This document shows, one piece after another, positions 59,807-64,000 of a stretch of DNA of 64,000 bases (position 1 is its first letter; each line of letters starts with the position of its first letter). The notes beneath the pieces were generated by a model that was not told the DNA's origin, made no database searches, and saw only the letters and a program-made list of their open reading frames with translations. The translations under genes were made by a program, and so were the position numbers. This DNA is from Wyeomyia smithii. Lineage: Eukaryota > Arthropoda > Insecta > Diptera > Culicidae. Where the stretch lies: positions 244,636,892-244,700,891 of the forward strand of contig NC_073696.1 of the NCBI RefSeq assembly GCF_029784165.1, read 5' to 3'.

Positions 59807-60127
59807 CTTAAACCTTTCAAAATATTTTCCACACATGATTTTGATAAGATAGTAGGGGTCTTCACATCGAGCTCGTATACGAATACCCAGCCGTAAACTG
59901 TGTATCTTCCATTACTCGTCAATGGAGGTGAGTATTTTTACGGCTGGGTATTTGTTTACGAGCTCGACATGAATACCCATAGCATAACAGTTTGATTCAA
60001 GAATACCCAAGAATATTCATCGTTTATGTTAGAATAAATTTTGTTCACCAAAAACTGTCAAAATGGTAAAACTAGGTTGAATTTTCGACGGAAATTCGGA
60101 ACTTGAAAATTCACGTCAACTTAACAG

Positions 60128-60432
60128 CACAGACTAACAGACGTAACACTGGAACCTAGCTCCAACTCCACAAAAAACGTTCATTTCAAATTTTCAATCG
60201 AATAACAGTCGTCGCGCGAAAACGTCGTCTGGGGCGCTGTCATGCAATCTCATACAAATTTTGTAGTTTCTCATTTGACACATGCAGTAACGTTGGCGCT
60301 GATGTCGAAATAAATGACGCAGCTCGAACACGACAGTAGATGGTGCTAGTGTTACTAACGTAAAGTACTGGAATCATCCAAACGATGATTTTATTGAAAA
60401 TTTATTCGACATGTTATGTCTGTTAGTCTGTG
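60128..60432. mobile_element. MITE copy 2, opposite orientation
   Basis: Same ends and 305 bp, inverted relative to copy 1; flanked by TTAACAG on both sides (60121-60127, 60433-60439). The different duplications show two separate insertions. The 320 bases between the copies contain a further palindrome (AATACCCAGCCGTAAA against TTTACGGCTGGGTATT). Confidence 0.8.
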
Positions 60433-60933
60433 TTAACAGCATTCCTTATTTCGAAAGCAGCGCCAGCAGTTTTGCATGTGTGAACCTTCTTCGGAATTCG
60501 AGAGAAATTTGGATTTTTAAGTTGAGCGAGTCCTTAGTCAAACTTCCTGTGTTGAATTTTTTGTTGAAAAGTAAAGTGGGGAAAATATACGAGCTTTATA
60601 TATTTCAGCTAATATATGAAAGCTCATATATATGCCTGATGTCGATGGAATTCTCCAAAGTTCTTACATTATTTTTCCGAAGTAAGACCAAATTGAAAAA
60701 AAAATGTTTGTTGAGAAACACCATTCCTCTGTTCTACCAAATACAGGCGTTCAAGCAAGAACAACATTGATCGAAAATTCCGTGAAAACTGTTAAAGGGA
60801 AAAACATTATAATTCACATGTACATTAGCACCGCATGGTGACTTTATTGCCACAATAATTATTTCGTAGGTATACGAGACTGGCGTCACTGGTAGCGCTA
60901 TCTGGTTAAGTATTGCTAGGACTAAAAACCTTA

Positions 60934-61101
60934 GGGGCCATCCACATACCACGTGGACAACTTTGGGGGGCAGGGGGGATTGACTAAAGTCCACGGTCCA
61001 TACAATTTTTCTAGAATTTATATGGGCAGTTGTCCACGGAGGGGGAGGGGGGGGGGGTCAAAATCGTTAAAAATCTGTCCACGTGGTAGGTGGATGGCCC
61101 C
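60934..61101. mobile_element. Small Harbinger-like MITE with TTA duplication
   Basis: GGGGCCATCCACATACCACG at the left, complement GGGGCCATCCACCTACCACG at the right; TTA on both sides (60931-60933, 61102-61104). 168 bp with a G-rich tract at 61039-61058. Non-coding. Confidence 0.82.
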
Positions 61102-62380
61102 TTACACAAGTTTGGAACTCAGCTTGGATGTCTGTCTGCGTTTACCTTGTATGTGTTTGTTTGCACAAAAATATGACTTCTAAGGTGATTTCCATTTGAA
61201 AAGAACGATTTTTTGAATCGACTAGAATATAGAGCATAGGCGTATACTGTAAAAAAACTGGTATTTTATTGATTACCATGAATCTGTTACCGCATGGATA
61301 TAGGCTAACCAAACTGTTATGTAACAAAATTATTAGTTGGATAAGCTAGTTGGGGTTTTCTTTTTTTTTTAAATAAAAATGCGTATCTACTTTAAAAAGC
61401 TTATAAATGGCTTTGCGGGTAGCTTCCAATACCGAAGCAAGATGTTCCTGCGTTCGGTATGAATTCCCAAAGAGCAATTCCTCCAATTTTCCAAATCAGC
61501 GTCTTCGAAAGTTTTTGGTCTTCTTTCGCGCAGACCAACTAAAGCGATGGAACCAATCACGGCACGTTGTTTTACTTAGAGCAGCAATTTCGTGTTCTAT
61601 TTTTTAACTCTCGATGTGCTTCAACTGACGTTTTCTTCGATTGAAATGAGAAAACGCTGTCGTATTTACCAATTGGATAACTATCTTGTTTGGCCAATAA
61701 AACCTTGCTGTAGCTAGGATACAAATGAACGCCCCTATTCAAAGTAGTCATCCGAATGTCATGGTACTGCCTTTTGGAAAATTGTTTCTGCAAATACACG
61801 CTATGGCTTCTTCCGCGGTATATTCTTCAATCTGTGGTACGTTTTCGAAAGACTCTGTTGCTGATTCCGGAGATCGTACGAGACTTTCAATTCTCTTTCC
61901 AACCGAACGAAATCCACAACGGCTAACACATAGAGCAGAGGCCATACCCAGCTCCTCCGGTGAATGATTGTTAGTTAAATCATGCAAACGGGTTTGTTTG
62001 CTTCTTCGGCCCAACTCGGAAAATGGCTTCAAAGTAGGTTTTTCCACAACAGTTTGCTTAATTTTGAACACCACATTTCCACTGAGCCACGTTGAATATA
62101 CGGTGAGAAAACGATTCTTCGAACGATTACATTATTTCCACAATTTCCAGAACATTAAACTAAAAAGTCTTTATTTTTTACGTGAGGCGGCATTATCCGT
62201 ATCGACACTGGGAAACCGTTGACTAACGAAATCAATCAAATCACTAAGTTATTTTCCTTCAATAAGAAGGTTCGCTAAATCGCTTCGTGGAACTTCCATC
62301 TTGAAAAGTCGTATTGCAATGATTGTTCCTCAGAAACAAGCAGGTTCACAGGCAACACACGTTGTTAAGGAAAAACACAA

Positions 62381-62396
62381 TTTGCGCATGCGCAAA
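62381..62396. promoter_or_regulatory. Palindrome TTTGCGCATGCGCAAA upstream of Transib transposase
   Basis: A perfect 16-bp palindrome containing GCGCATGCGC, the NRF1/Ewg-type recognition core, 82 bases upstream of the transposase ATG. A role in transcription is inference. Confidence 0.4.
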
Positions 62397-62754
62397 TGTG
62401 TTGCTACGCCTGCGTGAATGTGTACTGTGGTGTTAGGTTGTACTAGTAGTGAACGCGAGTATGAGAACGTTGTCTGAAAGTAAACATGTTGCTATTTCAG
62501 GATTTTTAATGAAAACCAAGTATATCCTGCACTGTATTGACGGAAATTCACCAACACATCTTTACTTCAAAATGTACATCTTCAGAAGTTTTGAAAACAA
62601 TATAAAGAGAATTTTGCCGAAAAATTAGACGCGAGTTTAAGCGTAAAATACTAGTTACATGAAAAATCGTTAATTTATCAGATATGGTAATGCTACTATC
62701 TATCAGTCAGTTCAAGAGATACAATTTTTTTTATTGCAAAGATATCTTAAATTG

Positions 62755-63443
62755 ATTCACTTTCAACTTTACCGAAGCATATGTACATCAGTTTTATCAA
62801 ATAAAAATGCTAGGCTGTAAAAACCTTACTTTTTCGATTGAAAATGATCATATTCAAACTTATTTTATTCGATTTTAAGAAATAACTTATCTCCAATTTT
62901 TTATGATAAAGCACAAAAGTTGCTCTTTAAAATGAAACCAGAAGATATTTTTTTCATCTGCCCCATTCAGAGATATAGACGGTTGAAAAGGGCGTATTGT
63001 AAAAATTAAAAGCTTAATAGCTTTTCACCCATAAAAGATATTGTTAAAGTATAGCCACCAAAAGTTGCGTCTTTTAAAGCTCTAAAAGTCGTCCGAACAT
63101 AATTTTACTGAGAATATTGAATTAAACAAAGTAGAGCGAAAAAACCGTTTTTTAAGAGCCACCCTAGGCAAAATTGCTCTAATTCAGTCAATTTAAGAGT
63201 CTTCAACAAAGCTGCTTAAAATCAAGTGATCTTCAACTTTACTGAAAATAAAATTACATTTTCCACAAATAAAAATTATAGTTGGTTTATTTCGTTGGTT
63301 CTAGGACCACCCTAATTTTCACCTCAGTTTAAATGTAGACCAAATTATAATAAGCAACTTCGCCATATAAAGTATGGCTCTAAAATCACAAAAATGTATC
63401 GAAAACTTCATTTCCGCCTAAATTGTCGTTCTGTACCACAGTG
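62755..63443. repeat. Transib terminal inverted repeat, 5' side
   Basis: Complement of the other arm, from CGAAGCATATGTACATCAGT near 62776 outward to GTACCACAGTG. It lies about 450 bases upstream of the transposase ATG, so the promoter is probably between them or within the arm. Confidence 0.88.
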
Positions 63444-63448
63444 CACTG

Positions 63449-64000
63449 TTCCCAAAACTGTCGAAATGTGATCAAAATTCTTTTGACCCAAAAAAAAAAC
63501 TTTGTGCTGCAGTTTCTTCAGCTAAGTTATTTTTTATGTTCTAAGAAGTTGAAATTTTGTGAGTAATCCACCTAAGACTAATTTCACTTTATTCAGCTTC
63601 ATATATGAAAATCTGCTTTGTTCGACAAAATTGTAGCCAACCTTTCTCTTCCTTTTTGCTTAAGAATGAGATATATGCTACTCACCTCGAGTCGTTTTCA
63701 TACACGCGTTCGAGATACTCTCTACTTAGCGATTGTAAAACGGTACACGAGTTTCTACTTGTGAGGAGTCCTCGACTACGCGCTCGACGGAAGTAATGCG
63801 TAGAGTCTGTAAAGCATCGCATACTGGAACGTGAAGAGTATCGAACTGCTTTGGTTAGTTTTTTACAGGAGTCTAATGCAAAACCAGCCAAAAAAAAACA
63901 CTGCCAAAGTAGTTCGATACCCTATTCGAAATATTTTTTTGTACCTCCGCAATCAACGCAATGCAATAAGCAATTGTTTCCGGCTGGTCATACTCGCGAG
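63449..64000. other. Non-coding to window end
   Basis: Follows the right CACTG duplication. No gene or repeat recognised. Confidence 0.4.

Larger units (their letters stand above)
56120..62299 (-). pseudogene. Transib transposase gene, three exons, broken by stops
   Basis: Minus strand. Exon 1 62299-61670, exon 2 57494-57335, exon 3 57269-56120, about 646 codons. Exon 1: zinc-free N-terminal region, GRRSKQTRLHDL, then HLYPSYSKVLLAKQDSYPI. Exon 1 to 2 joins SYPI-G-ITIKPSCAEISLQS across GT-AG borders; exon 2 has DHTVLRLI and FEWGCDGSSNHP (first Asp). Exon 3 has PIKLIFSKEN, MVDTKVVND (second Asp), CYIC, LPGGGNSNDGNTARRFF, VHKLSLH and PLGMLSEEAQE (Glu), as in Transib and in the RAG1 core. Lesions: TAA at codons 17, 43 and 56, a one-base shift near 61790, TAG at about 57060 and 56292. 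The 4.2-kb first intron holds three MITEs; the second is 65 nt. The reading order, splice phases and active-site residues make the family call strong. Confidence 0.88.
55188..63443 (-). mobile_element. Complete Transib DNA transposon (RAG1-related), 8,256 bp
   Basis: The left end reads CACAGTGGTACAGAACGAC; the complement of the right end reads CACTGTGGTACAGAACGAC. Both are followed by AATTTAGGCGGAAATG. CACTG flanks both sides (55183-55187, 63444-63448), a 5-bp duplication as known for Transib. The element encodes on the minus strand a transposase with the Transib/RAG1 core. The first seven bases at the left equal the consensus RSS heptamer. The inverted repeats extend about 690 bp, much longer than the short ends usually described for this superfamily. 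Two copies of another MITE and one Harbinger-like MITE lie in its large intron. Confidence 0.92.

Noticed and set aside
61407..61607. Frames just downstream of Transib exon 1 as coding continuation
   Set aside because: The family reading jumps from SYPI directly to GITIKPS at 57494 through GT-AG borders, so this stretch is intronic.

Overview
The window looks like AT-rich, transposon-dense mosquito (culicine, Aedes-like) DNA. It holds a few coding exons inside very large introns, which are filled with nested mobile elements of clades common in mosquitoes: I/Loner-like, Jockey and R1 non-LTR elements, BEL/Pao, ITmD37E, hAT and Harbinger MITEs, and Transib. Species assignment is inference; no host gene other than the one below was recognised.

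Host gene. Four plus-strand exons (16293-16437, 34465-34598, 35962-36121, 46276-46490) splice in frame with GT-AG borders and matching phases (1, 0, 1, 0). They encode consecutive immunoglobulin domains of a Sidestep-family cell-surface protein. The introns are about 18.0, 1.4 and 10.2 kb. Earlier and later exons lie outside the window or were not recognised.

Layout. 1-5.5 kb: an apparently intact two-ORF non-LTR retrotransposon (minus strand, 3' end cut by the window edge). 5.5-16 kb: mostly non-coding, with a mariner-type transposase relic, Jockey and other RT relics, a TAA-flanked MITE and a 1-kb TA-flanked MITE. 16.4-34.4 kb (intron): a non-LTR relic split by a hAT-like MITE; a BEL/Pao relic split by a Harbinger-like MITE and by an ITmD37E transposon with an intact transposase; a Jockey-type relic; a heptanucleotide array; and an R1 relic split by a TA-flanked DNA element that is itself split by an almost intact 4.4-kb Jockey retrotransposon with a 13-bp target duplication. 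36-46 kb (intron): a solo LTR, CA-rich microsatellites, inverted 16-bp minisatellite arrays, several foldback elements. 46.5-55 kb: MITEs, a perfect 37-bp-arm hairpin and modular interspersed repeats.

55.19-63.44 kb: the most striking item, a complete 8,256-bp Transib (RAG1-related) transposon. Its termini carry the heptamers CACAGTG and CACTGTG, it is flanked by a perfect 5-bp CACTG duplication, it has unusually long (about 690 bp) inverted repeats, and it carries a three-exon transposase gene whose two active-site Asp and one Glu candidates remain visible although five stop codons and a frameshift break it. Two copies of another MITE and a Harbinger-like MITE sit in its large intron. All family assignments were made by reading motifs, without database searches.
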